This document shows positions 1 through 6,522 of a DNA stretch of 12,558 bases, piece after piece. The DNA lies in NCBI GenBank assembly GCA_020628755.1, contig JAHDEQ010000046.1, forward strand, positions 7,386 to 19,943. The letters are read 5' to 3'. The number at the start of each line of letters is the position of its first letter. Position 1 is the stretch's first letter. The notes under the pieces were generated by a model. That model was given only the letters and a program-made list of their open reading frames with translations, was not told the DNA's origin and searched no databases. Made by a program: the position numbers and the translations under genes. This DNA comes from Saprospiraceae bacterium. Lineage in GTDB: Bacteria; Bacteroidota; Bacteroidia; Chitinophagales; Saprospiraceae.

Positions 1-276
1 AAAGCGACTACTACCATCAAAGTAAATCCTACTGACTTAACTAAAATCGAAGGTATCGGACCAAAAATCAAAGAAATTTTGACAAAAGGCGGTATCGCTA
101 ACTTCGAGCAATTGGCTGCTGCTAAACCAGAAGCGGTAAAAGAAATTTTATTAGCTGCAGGTAGCCGTTACCGTTTGCACAACCCAGCAACTTGGGGAAC
201 TCAAGCTGCTTTAGCTGCTAAAGGTGACTGGGATGCTTTGACAAAATTACAAGGTGAGTTAAAAGGTGGTAAGTAA
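1..276 (+). CDS. C-terminal part of a helix-hairpin-helix domain protein (5' end outside the window)
   Basis: The frame is open from base 1 to the TAA ending at 276, so the real start lies upstream; the TTG at 79 is internal and is not a plausible start. The 91 visible residues hold a helix-hairpin-helix core around LTKIEGIGPKIKEIL (about residues 13-27), then a helical stretch with GSRYRLHNPATWGTQ and a lysine-rich end, KGGK. The GIGP hairpin is typical of non-specific DNA or RNA backbone binding. From memory, very similar tails occur as C-terminal extensions of ribosomal protein L21 in Bacteroidota and also in stand-alone proteins. The next gene here is not rpmA, which usually follows the L21 gene, so L21 is possible but unproven. 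The codons are strongly optimised (ATC, GGT, GCT, CGT, AAC), like the next gene, suggesting high expression. Confidence 0.75.
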   Translation, partial: KATTTIKVNPTDLTKIEGIGPKIKEILTKGGIANFEQLAAAKPEAVKEILLAAGSRYRLHNPATWGTQAALAAKGDWDALTKLQGELKGGK

Positions 277-339
277 TTATCACAGCGACTTCAATCGCTT
301 ATAAATAATATTTTTAAAAAATCTCAAATCTAATATAAA

Positions 340-918
340 ATGGCAACCAAAAAAACGGCTAAAAAAGCGACAATGAGCAACATCGATAAAATCAAAAAGA
401 CTGCTCAAAATATCAACAACGAAGTTATCGAAACAGTAAAAGTTGTTCGTAAAGACGTAAAGAAAAATCGTTCTCAAGCAGTTAGCTCTTTCGAGAAAAT
501 GCAAATGAAAGATAGCGTTAAGCAAATCACTTCTGCTGTGAAAAATGTAAACGCTCAAGTTGTAGAAACTGCTTCTGAAATCTTAGACGAAACTTACCAA
601 AATGGTAAAAAATGGGGGAACAACCTTGTTGAAACAGCTAAAGAAAATGTAGCTAAAATCGACGTAACTGTTGGTATCAACCAAGTTCAATCTACTATCA
701 AAAATGTCAATGCTTACACTTTAGAAACAGCAGAAGACTTATTAGATGGTTCTGTCAAAACTGGCGAGAAATGGCAAGGTTTGACTAAAAAAGCTATCAA
801 AGAAACGGCTAAATTGGCGGAGCGTCAACAAGACATCGTTTTTGATACTTTAGAAACTGTTAAAGGTCAGTTGGTAGGTTCTGCAAAGCGTCTTCGTAAA
901 ATCTTTAGCAACAACTAA
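340..918 (+). CDS. Phasin-like, all-helical repeat protein
   Basis: The 192-residue protein begins with a basic, Ala/Lys-rich tail (MATKKTAKKA) followed by amphipathic helix with almost no Pro, Gly or Cys. Three internal repeats are visible. Their cores are QNINNEVIET (23-32), KNVNAQVVET (68-77) and KNVNAYTLET (121-130); copies two and three also share a GKKWG/GEKWQ block at 89-93 and 142-146, giving a 53-residue period. This composition and length resemble phasins (polyhydroxyalkanoate granule coat proteins) and other apolipoprotein-like coiled coils; the basic tail also recalls histone H1-like proteins. No PHA synthase gene is in view, so granule binding is inferred only from shape. A second ATG at 373 (Met12) is possible, but the tail encoded before it fits the protein. 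The gene starts 63 bp after the helix-hairpin-helix gene, shares its codon bias and precedes a strong terminator, so the two are probably co-transcribed. Confidence 0.7.
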   Translation: MATKKTAKKATMSNIDKIKKTAQNINNEVIETVKVVRKDVKKNRSQAVSSFEKMQMKDSVKQITSAVKNVNAQVVETASEILDETYQNGKKWGNNLVETAKENVAKIDVTVGINQVQSTIKNVNAYTLETAEDLLDGSVKTGEKWQGLTKKAIKETAKLAERQQDIVFDTLETVKGQLVGSAKRLRKIFSNN

Positions 919-957
919 TCCGAAAGAAAGTTAATAAGACAATATCAGATATAATTA

Positions 958-987
958 GAGGCTGCTCATTGAGCAGCCTCTTTTTTT
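958..987 (+). terminator. Intrinsic terminator after the phasin-like gene
   Basis: A perfect 10-bp GC-rich stem (GAGGCTGCTC at 958-967 pairing with GAGCAGCCTC at 971-980) with a 3-base loop ATT is followed directly by seven Ts (981-987). It lies 40 bp after the stop of the phasin-like gene and separates it from queF. Confidence 0.93.
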
Positions 988-1038
988 ATATCTTTTTGAA
1001 ATCAATTTTCATTCAAGAATGTTTATTCCTAAAATACT

Positions 1039-1046
1039 TACCTTTG
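1039..1046 (+). promoter_or_regulatory. Bacteroidetes-type -7 box upstream of queF
   Basis: TACCTTTG matches the Bacteroidetes primary sigma-factor -7 consensus TAnnTTTG exactly and ends 19 bp before the queF ATG, just downstream of the preceding terminator. I do not see a clear TTG -33 element at the usual distance, so the assignment rests on the -7 box and position. Confidence 0.5.
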
Positions 1047-1065
1047 CGAATCAAAAATAAATCAT

Positions 1066-1479
1066 ATGGATTTTAACTTACTTGGAAAACAAGTTCATAT
1101 ACCAAGCACCGACCCTAAAGAGGCAAAACTCGATGTTTTTCCTAATCAATTTACCGAACGAGATTATCTCATTCAGTTTGAATGTGCGGATTTCACATCC
1201 TTGTGTCCTGTAACAGGGCAACCTGATTTTGCCAATATCATCATCAAATATACGCCCGATAAATTGTGCGTTGAAACCAAATCTTTGAAATATTACTTAC
1301 ACGCTTATCGTAATTTTCAAGGATTTAATGAAAAAATTGTCAATACCATTTTATTGGATTTGGTCGAAATTTGTCAACCCAAATGGATGCAAGTCGAAGG
1401 TCAATTTGCAGCACGTGGAGGCATTAAGCTCACGACAATTGCTGAGTATCCAAATCTAAATCTTAATAATCATAAATAG
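1066..1479 (+). CDS. queF: NADPH-dependent 7-cyano-7-deazaguanine (preQ0) reductase QueF, short type
   Basis: QueF reduces the nitrile of preQ0 to the aminomethyl group of preQ1 using NADPH, the last free-base step before insertion into tRNA position 34 for queuosine. At 137 residues this is the unimodular (Bacillus-like) form. Visible motifs: catalytic Cys47 in SLCPVTGQPDF with Asp54 seven residues later, the spacing of Cys55/Asp62 in B. subtilis QueF; the family signature ETKSLKYYL (70-78; usually E-S-K-S); YRN at 81-83; and the conserved RGGI near 117-120. Glu89 matches the substrate-binding Glu97 of B. subtilis, but the residue before it is Asn88 where that enzyme has His96 (FNE instead of FHE). 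The ATG is preceded by an A-rich leader without Shine-Dalgarno sequence. queC follows after 134 bp on the same strand; queD and queE are not in view. Confidence 0.95.
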   Translation: MDFNLLGKQVHIPSTDPKEAKLDVFPNQFTERDYLIQFECADFTSLCPVTGQPDFANIIIKYTPDKLCVETKSLKYYLHAYRNFQGFNEKIVNTILLDLVEICQPKWMQVEGQFAARGGIKLTTIAEYPNLNLNNHK

Positions 1480-1480
1480 C

Positions 1481-1508
1481 ATCTGCTTTCCTAAATCTGC
1501 GGGAAGTC
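1481..1508 (+). repeat. Two tandem 14-mers starting ATCTGC
   Basis: Immediately after the queF stop, ATCTGCTTTCCTAA (1481-1494) is followed by ATCTGCGGGAAGTC (1495-1508). The words resemble the CTCTGYG decamers found between queC and bioA. They look like a short dispersed intergenic repeat rather than coding sequence. Confidence 0.4.
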
Positions 1509-1512
1509 ATGT

Positions 1513-1593
1513 GTTGAGCGAGGTTTAGTAAAGCTAATTAGCAAAGTAAATAAGGTTAGTCGCAGTTTGCAACTGCGATTCAATATGCTCAAC
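1513..1593 (+). other. Possible multi-stem leader or REP-like element between queF and queC
   Basis: GTTGAGC (1513-1519) can pair with GCTCAAC (1587-1593), closing a region that holds the perfect palindrome GCTAATTAGC (1533-1542) and a strong hairpin, TCGCAGTT (1560-1567) with AACTGCGA (1571-1578) around the loop TGC. The outer stem ends 20 bp before the queC ATG. It could be a structured 5' leader, or a REP-like palindrome that happens to sit here. I see no match to the known preQ1 riboswitch core. Confidence 0.4.
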
Positions 1594-1613
1594 CGAAGCT
1601 AAATTTTCATACT

Positions 1614-2276
1614 ATGAAAAAAAAAGTCCTCGTACTCTTATCTGGCGGAATGGACTCCACCGTCGCGCTTTACCATAGCGTACGCCACTACGAAGTAGTG
1701 GGGACACTTTCCTTTGACTACGGCTCCAAACACAATCATAAAGAAATTCCTTTTGCACAATATCATTCTCAACACTTGAATATTCCACATCAAGTTATTG
1801 ACATTGGATTTATGGGAGATTTATTTAATTCTGCCCTTTTAAAAGGAGAAGAAGAAATTCCCGAAGGACATTATGAAGATGAGGTTATGAAAAAAACGGT
1901 CGTGCCCTTTCGCAATGGTATTATGCTTTCCATCGCCTGCGGCTATGCCGAAAGCATCGGCGCAAATGGAGTCGTCATTGCGGCACATTCGGGCGACCAT
2001 GCGATTTATCCCGATTGCCGAAATGACTTTATGAATGCGATGGCAAGTGCGATGCAATTGGGTACTTATGCCAATATCGAACTCATTTCTCCCTTTGTAG
2101 ATATTGATAAAACCGCTATTGCTAAACAAGGTGCGGAACTTCAAGTCGATTTTTCACAAACTTGGTCTTGCTATAAAGGACAAGACCTACATTGTGGCAA
2201 ATGTGGCACTTGCATCGAACGTATAGAAGCATTTGAATTGGCGGGTGTACAAGACCCGACTGAGTATAGTATCTAA
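1614..2276 (+). CDS. queC: 7-cyano-7-deazaguanine synthase QueC
   Basis: QueC converts 7-carboxy-7-deazaguanine to preQ0 with ATP and ammonia, directly upstream of QueF in queuosine precursor synthesis in the cytoplasm. The 220 residues fit the family length. Visible features: the N-type ATP pyrophosphatase P-loop SGGMDS (10-15); SFDYGSKH (33-40); VVPFRNG (96-102); the signature HSGDHAIYPDCR (125-136); ISPF (158-161); and the four zinc-binding cysteines Cys186, Cys194, Cys197 and Cys200 in SCY and HCGKCGTC. The N-terminus MKKKVLVLLSGG starts at the expected place, with a short A-rich leader. No key residue is missing. The next gene, bioA, starts 45 bp downstream on the same strand, so co-transcription is possible, although biotin and queuosine synthesis are not functionally linked. 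Confidence 0.97.
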   Translation: MKKKVLVLLSGGMDSTVALYHSVRHYEVVGTLSFDYGSKHNHKEIPFAQYHSQHLNIPHQVIDIGFMGDLFNSALLKGEEEIPEGHYEDEVMKKTVVPFRNGIMLSIACGYAESIGANGVVIAAHSGDHAIYPDCRNDFMNAMASAMQLGTYANIELISPFVDIDKTAIAKQGAELQVDFSQTWSCYKGQDLHCGKCGTCIERIEAFELAGVQDPTEYSI

Positions 2277-2280
2277 AAAA

Positions 2281-2310
2281 CTCTGTGCAACTCTGCGTTA
2301 CTCTGTGGTT
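2281..2310 (+). repeat. Three tandem CTCTGYG decamers between queC and bioA
   Basis: CTCTGTGCAA, CTCTGCGTTA and CTCTGTGGTT follow each other without a gap, filling most of the 45-bp spacer, and are followed by a run of seven As. The period of exactly 10 bp, the conserved CTCTGYG core and the variable last three bases are directly visible. Similar wording occurs, as I recall, in dispersed intergenic repeats of several bacterial phyla including Bacteroidota. Confidence 0.6.
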
Positions 2311-2321
2311 AAAAAAATGTT

Positions 2322-3608
2322 ATGCAAGAACTTCTCGACTTCGATAAAAAACACATCTGGCATCCCTACACTTCTTTGACCAATCCTTTGCCCGTCTATC
2401 CCGTAAAATCCGCCAAAGGAGTCCATATAATTTTAGAAGATGGCATTCGGCTCATTGACGGCATGGGTTCGTGGTGGTGCAAGATTCATGGTTATAATCA
2501 TCCCAAACTCAATGAGGCAATACTAGAACAAATCCAGCAAGTGTCACACGTTATGTTTGGAGGCTTGACCCACGAACCAGCGATTAAAATCAGTCAAAAA
2601 TTAGTAGAATTGACACCCAAAGGACTCGACAAAGTCTTTCTTTGCGATAGCGGTTCGGTTTCGGTAGAGGTTGCCATGAAAATGGCATTTCAATATTGGT
2701 TTTCTTTGGGAAATACTCAAAAATCGAAGATGATGACCATCCGAAAAGGTTATCATGGCGATACATTCAGGGCAATGTCGGTTTGCGATCCTGTGGGCGG
2801 AATGCACCACTTTTTTCAGTCTGTTTTACCAAAACATATTTTTGTTGATGAACCTTCAACTCCTTTCGGAGAAAAATTAAATGAATCGGATAATCAAAAT
2901 TTAGAAACAGCTTTCGCAGAACATCATCAAGAAATTGCAGCTTTTATATTAGAACCCATTGTACAAGGGGCTGGTGGCATGCGAATGTATTCAGCCGATT
3001 TTTTAAAAAAAGTAAGAACTCTTTGTGATAAATATGATGTACTTTTAATTGCAGATGAAATTGCAACAGGTTTTGGGCGAACGGGTGAATTTTTTGCCTG
3101 CAATCATGCGCAAATTGCGCCTGATATTCTCTGCTTAGGGAAGGCATTAACGGGCGGAATGATGACAATGGCTGCAACGCTTTGTACCACTAAAATTGCT
3201 GAAACCATCTCCAACGGACCCGTTGGAGTCTTTGCGCATGGCCCCACTTTTATGGCAAATCCTTTGTCGAGTCGAGTCGCACTAGCAAGTATTGATTTAC
3301 TCCTTTCGCAAGATTGGAAATCCATTATTCTAAATATTGAAAATATTTTAAAAGAAAATCTTCAAACCTTATCCAATCATAAATTAGTCAAAGAAGTACG
3401 AGTTCTAGGAGCTATTGGAGTTGTTGAATGTTATAAAAAAATCAATGTCGCAGCAATTCAAAAATTCTTCGTTCAAAGTGGTGTTTGGATTCGACCATTT
3501 CGAAATCTGATTTATATCATGCCGCCTTATATTATTCAAGAAGCAGAACTTTTGCATTTATGCAAAACAATAAAAGAAGGTTTAAAGCGAAAGGAACATT
3601 TCAACTAA
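2322..3608 (+). CDS. bioA: Adenosylmethionine-8-amino-7-oxononanoate aminotransferase BioA
   Basis: This PLP enzyme transfers an amino group from S-adenosylmethionine to 7-keto-8-aminopelargonate to give 7,8-diaminopelargonate in biotin synthesis. Its 428 residues align almost without shift to E. coli BioA (429 residues): HIWHPYTS with Tyr16, GSWWCKIHGYNHP (49-61), the cofactor phosphate loop DSGSVSVE (109-116), GYHGDTF with Tyr144, EPIVQGAGG (211-219), ADEIATGFGRTG with Asp245, PLP lysine Lys274 in CLGKALTGG, HGPTFMANPLS (306-316), and substrate-carboxylate Arg391 in VWIRPF. The WW pair and Tyr144 separate it from the related acetylornithine and GABA aminotransferases. Other bio genes are not in the window. 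The start fits the family N-terminus and lies just after the decamer repeat. No defect is visible. Confidence 0.97.
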   Translation: MQELLDFDKKHIWHPYTSLTNPLPVYPVKSAKGVHIILEDGIRLIDGMGSWWCKIHGYNHPKLNEAILEQIQQVSHVMFGGLTHEPAIKISQKLVELTPKGLDKVFLCDSGSVSVEVAMKMAFQYWFSLGNTQKSKMMTIRKGYHGDTFRAMSVCDPVGGMHHFFQSVLPKHIFVDEPSTPFGEKLNESDNQNLETAFAEHHQEIAAFILEPIVQGAGGMRMYSADFLKKVRTLCDKYDVLLIADEIATGFGRTGEFFACNHAQIAPDILCLGKALTGGMMTMAATLCTTKIAETISNGPVGVFAHGPTFMANPLSSRVALASIDLLLSQDWKSIILNIENILKENLQTLSNHKLVKEVRVLGAIGVVECYKKINVAAIQKFFVQSGVWIRPFRNLIYIMPPYIIQEAELLHLCKTIKEGLKRKEHFN

Positions 3609-3663
3609 AAAAAAATCTGATTATAACGGATTGCGTTGATATTAAAAAAGAGGCTGATTTGTT

Positions 3664-3742
3664 CTGTTTAGCTACCGAGCTAAACAGGTTTACGAGCCAA
3701 AGCTTCCAAGCTTTGAGTGGCTTGGTGAAGCTTGGAAGCTTT
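3664..3742 (+). repeat. Cluster of strong palindromes in the convergent bioA/DUF3291 spacer
   Basis: CTGTTTAGCT (3664-3673) and AGCTAAACAG (3678-3687) form a perfect 10-bp stem with loop ACCG. Then AAAGCTTCCAAGCTT (3699-3713) is the exact reverse complement of AAGCTTGGAAGCTTT (3728-3742), a 15-nt inverted repeat with a 14-nt spacer; each arm is itself nearly palindromic. The cluster fills the centre of the 195-bp gap between two converging genes. It may act as a bidirectional terminator, although neither stem is followed directly by a T-run, or it may be a REP-like dispersed element. Confidence 0.7.
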
Positions 3743-3803
3743 AAAAAACAGCTTTTCTTAGGTTCACAGCAAAAAGTTATATTCAGAAAAATATAAATCC
3801 CAA

Positions 3804-4256
3804 TTATTTAGCTTCAAACACATTTTTAAAATCAAAAGCCTCCTGAGTCGCACCTTTTTCTCTAAGCAAATCCAATTTTTCCTTTGCTTCTTCCAAGGTC
3901 GGAATATGGCCAACAGGAATCCACCACATCACATAATGCGACTCCTTGATATGATGAAACCATTGTTTCTTATCTCGTATCAACTCCTTGTGCATGGTCT
4001 GGTAAGTAAATTTTTTCAATGCCTCTACGGATCCCCACACACTCATATTGATTAATAAATCTGGGCTGTCAAAAGCTTGTATCAACATTGCACTTCCACT
4101 TTCATCTTGTAAACGCCAAACGAAGCCCTCATGCACATCCGCAAGTGCATTGATTTCATCAATGCGCTCGACGAATCCTTTAAGCAAAGGCGAAATAAGA
4201 GGAGCTTTTGCCAGAGCAATATTAAACTGCGCCAAATGGAACGTTTGATTAGTCAT
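3804..4256 (-). CDS. DUF3291 domain-containing protein
   Basis: The 150-residue protein matches the DUF3291 pattern as I know it: LAQFNIALAKAP near the N-terminus, GFVERIDEINALAD (27-40), GFVWRLQDESG (44-54), the LINMSVWGSVEALKKF block (68-83), and a C-terminal stretch ending in a Trp pair and proline (MWWIPVGHIPTLEEA, 109-123). The family is predicted to have a dimeric ferredoxin-like (ABM/EthD-type) fold; small monooxygenase-like activity has been suggested for such folds, but no substrate is known and none is indicated here. The length covers the whole family domain. It is a lone gene converging on bioA and divergent from mnmG, with its own leader. The ATG at 4256 puts LAQFN eight residues in, as in relatives. 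Confidence 0.9.
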   Translation of the reverse strand: MTNQTFHLAQFNIALAKAPLISPLLKGFVERIDEINALADVHEGFVWRLQDESGSAMLIQAFDSPDLLINMSVWGSVEALKKFTYQTMHKELIRDKKQWFHHIKESHYVMWWIPVGHIPTLEEAKEKLDLLREKGATQEAFDFKNVFEAK

Positions 4257-4295
4257 AGCTGTTATTTTTTTATCCTTAAGAAAAACGTAATTTTG

Positions 4296-4327
4296 TAAAC
4301 TTAAAATAAGAAGGTCGGAAAAAGCAA
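4296..4327 (-). promoter_or_regulatory. Weak candidate promoter for the DUF3291 gene
   Basis: On the minus strand TAAGTTTA (4303 to 4296) matches TAnnTTTG at all but the last base, with a TTG (4327 to 4325) about 21 bases upstream as a possible -33 element. The -7 box ends 39 bp before the ATG. One mismatch and the AT-rich setting keep this tentative. Confidence 0.3.
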
Positions 4328-4556
4328 TTTCCTAAAAGAAAAATCCGTAAACGGTTATAAGATTTTGCGATGCTTACAAATCCCTAATTATTCAACAATT
4401 TCTTAATACTTCAAGTTCCAATCTATTGCTTTCAAATTTAGTAATAGCAAAAGATTAAGATAGTAGGATTTTTCAAGCAAGGACATCAAAAGAAAATACA
4501 ACTCTTCCTTTAACAAGGAAAATTGAATGAAATCAAATTGCGATTCAACTAGATTT

Positions 4557-4587
4557 TTTGTTCTTTTCATCAATGGAAAAGAACAAA
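4557..4587 (+). other. 12-bp AU-rich hairpin in the mnmG leader
   Basis: TTTGTTCTTTTC (4557-4568) is the exact reverse complement of GAAAAGAACAAA (4576-4587), with a 7-base loop. It ends 19 bp before the mnmG ATG. It is not followed by a T-run, so it is not a classical terminator; it may be a leader hairpin or a protein-binding dyad. Confidence 0.55.
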
Positions 4588-4606
4588 GAGATATAAAAAC
4601 TATACA

Positions 4607-6472
4607 ATGTTTCCAGAATACGATGTAATAGTAGTAGGTGCAGGACACGCAGGCTGCGAGGCAGCTGTTGCAGCCGCCAATATGGGCTCCAAAGTAATGC
4701 TTGCCACCATGAATATGCAAACCATTGCCCAAATGAGTTGCAACCCTGCGATGGGCGGTGTTGCTAAAGGCCAAATTGTGCGAGAAATTGATGCCCTTGG
4801 GGGCTATTCGGGTATCGTAACCGACCATACGATGATGCAATTTCGGATGCTCAATCGTTCCAAAGGCCCTGCGATGTGGAGTCCTAGAGCGCAAAGTGAT
4901 CGTAGGCTTTTTGCCCGTAAATGGCGCAATATGCTTGAAGAACATCCAAATGTTGATTTTTGGCAAGAGATGATTACAGGTATTATTGTCAAAGATGGAA
5001 TTGCTAAAGGTGCTTACACCAGTATGGGTTTGGAAATTCCTGCCAAAGCCGTTGTTTTGACTAATGGAACTTTCCTAAATGGTTTGATTCATATTGGCGA
5101 GAAGCAATTTGGTGGAGGTCGTGCAGGCGAGCGAGCTTCTAAAGGTATCACAGCGCAACTGGTAGAACTCGGTTTTGAGTCGGGGCGTATGAAAACGGGT
5201 ACGCCGCCTCGTTTGGATGGTCGTAGTATCAATTGGGATATTTTGGAAGAACAGCCAGGCGATGAAAATCCTAGTAAATTTTCCTATACGGATACTCCAC
5301 AATTGACCAAACAACATCCTTGTCATATTACTTATACGAGTCAAGAAGTTCATGATGTTTTAAAAACTGGATTTGACCGTTCGCCCATGTTTAATGGTCG
5401 GATTCGTGGTTTGGGGCCAAGATATTGTCCTTCTATCGAGGACAAAATCGACCGCTTTGCCGAGCGTGACCGACATCAATTATTTGTAGAACCCGAAGGT
5501 TGGGATACTTGCGAAATTTATGTCAATGGATTTTCATCTTCGCTGCCCGAAGATGTGCAATATAAAGCCTTGCGTAAAATCAAAGGTTTTGAAAATGCCA
5601 AGATGTTTCGACCAGGTTATGCGATTGAATATGACTTTTTTCCGCCGACACAATTACGTCCTTCTTTGGAAACTCGTTTGGTCAAAAATCTATTTTTTGC
5701 GGGTCAAATTAATGGAACAACGGGCTACGAAGAGGCAGCTTCGCAAGGACTTATGGCAGGAATTAATGCGCATTTGACAATAAAAGATAAAGATGCTTTT
5801 GTTCTAAAACGTTCGGAGGCTTATATCGGCGTTTTGATTGATGATTTAATCAATAAAGGGACGAAAGAACCTTATCGGATGTTTACTTCACGAGCAGAAT
5901 ATCGAATTTTGCTAAGACAAGATAATGCCGATTTGCGTTTAACGCCACTTGCCCAAAAAATTGGTATGCAAGGCTTGGAATCACGCCTTGCTCGTGTCGC
6001 CGAAAAGCAAGCAGAAGTTGATACTATTGAAAAATATTTTCGTTCGACAAGTGCATTGCCAGAAGAAGTCAATCCGCTTTTGGAAGAAAAAAAGTCGAGT
6101 TTACTCAAACAAAAAGTCAAATTGCACTCGGTACTTATTCGTCCACACTTGGATATGGAAAGTATAAGAAAATTTGTACCAAGCCTAGACCAACATCTCC
6201 AACAATTCGATGCAGAAAGCATCGAATTGGCAGCCATTAATATGAAATACGAAGGTTATATTCGTAAAGAAAATGAAATGGTCGAAAAAATGAATCGCCT
6301 CGAAGCTGTCAAAATCAAAGAAGATTTTGACTACCATCAATTGGGTTCACTTTCTGCCGAAGCACGCGAAAAATTAAGTCAAATTAAACCGCATACTATC
6401 GGACAAGCAAGCCGTATTAGTGGCGTTTCACCTGCAGATATTTCGGTTTTGTTGATTCATTTAGGAAGATAA
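4607..6472 (+). CDS. mnmG: tRNA uridine-5-carboxymethylaminomethyl(34) synthesis enzyme MnmG (GidA)
   Basis: MnmG is the FAD-dependent partner of the GTPase MnmE; together they install the (carboxymethyl)aminomethyl group on wobble U34 of certain tRNAs, using methylene-tetrahydrofolate and glycine or ammonia. The 621 residues fit the family. Visible features: FAD dinucleotide motif VVGAGHAGCEAA (9-20); SCNPAMGGVAKG with Cys45 (44-55); GTFLNGLIHIGE (154-165); GGGRAGE (169-175); RMKTGTPPRLDG (194-205); GPRYCPSIEDK with the conserved catalytic-region Cys274 (270-280); the FFAGQINGTTGYEEAA block (363-378); SRAEYR and RLTPL in the middle; and the C-terminal helical MnmE-binding region with IGQASRISGVSPADI. 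The start MFPEYDVIVVGAG is the usual one in Bacteroidota. mnmE is not in view. The DUF3667 gene follows after 50 bp. Confidence 0.98.
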   Translation: MFPEYDVIVVGAGHAGCEAAVAAANMGSKVMLATMNMQTIAQMSCNPAMGGVAKGQIVREIDALGGYSGIVTDHTMMQFRMLNRSKGPAMWSPRAQSDRRLFARKWRNMLEEHPNVDFWQEMITGIIVKDGIAKGAYTSMGLEIPAKAVVLTNGTFLNGLIHIGEKQFGGGRAGERASKGITAQLVELGFESGRMKTGTPPRLDGRSINWDILEEQPGDENPSKFSYTDTPQLTKQHPCHITYTSQEVHDVLKTGFDRSPMFNGRIRGLGPRYCPSIEDKIDRFAERDRHQLFVEPEGWDTCEIYVNGFSSSLPEDVQYKALRKIKGFENAKMFRPGYAIEYDFFPPTQLRPSLETRLVKNLFFAGQINGTTGYEEAASQGLMAGINAHLTIKDKDAFVLKRSEAYIGVLIDDLINKGTKEPYRMFTSRAEYRILLRQDNADLRLTPLAQKIGMQGLESRLARVAEKQAEVDTIEKYFRSTSALPEEVNPLLEEKKSSLLKQKVKLHSVLIRPHLDMESIRKFVPSLDQHLQQFDAESIELAAINMKYEGYIRKENEMVEKMNRLEAVKIKEDFDYHQLGSLSAEAREKLSQIKPHTIGQASRISGVSPADISVLLIHLGR

Positions 6473-6484
6473 TTTGTATATTTC
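6452..6484 (+). promoter_or_regulatory. Weak candidate promoter for the DUF3667 gene
   Basis: TATATTTC (6477-6484) differs from TAnnTTTG only in the last base and is preceded, after 22 bases, by TTG (6452-6454) inside the end of mnmG. It would place a transcript start about 30 bp before the next ATG. Co-transcription with mnmG is equally possible. Confidence 0.25.
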
Positions 6485-6522
6485 AAAGTATTTTAAAAAT
6501 GAAGACATGAGGCTTTTATATC

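Larger units (their letters stand above)
4257..4606. other. 350-bp divergent spacer between the DUF3291 gene and mnmG
   Basis: No conserved gene is visible here. It holds the leaders of two divergent genes, an approximate minus-strand promoter (described separately), a small hairpin TTCCTT/AAGGAA at 4505-4520, and a 12-bp hairpin just before mnmG. A 55-codon minus-strand frame with an ATG (4403-4570), Leu/Phe/Tyr-rich at its end, is open, but nothing supports it as a gene. Confidence 0.6.

Noticed and set aside
1481..1613. preQ1 riboswitch controlling queC
   Set aside because: I could not find the C-rich loop and A-rich tail of preQ1-I or a match to the other known classes; the stems alone do not support the call.
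3485..3796. 103-codon plus-strand frame overlapping the end of bioA
   Set aside because: It is in a different frame from bioA's conserved RPFRN/PPY end and runs on through the palindrome cluster, where repeats create an artificial open frame.
4403..4966. 187-codon minus-strand reading frame opposite the start of mnmG
   Set aside because: It overlaps the strongly conserved FAD-binding part of mnmG, and its translation (His/Tyr/Cys-rich, then Leu-rich) shows no family features. It is an antisense shadow.
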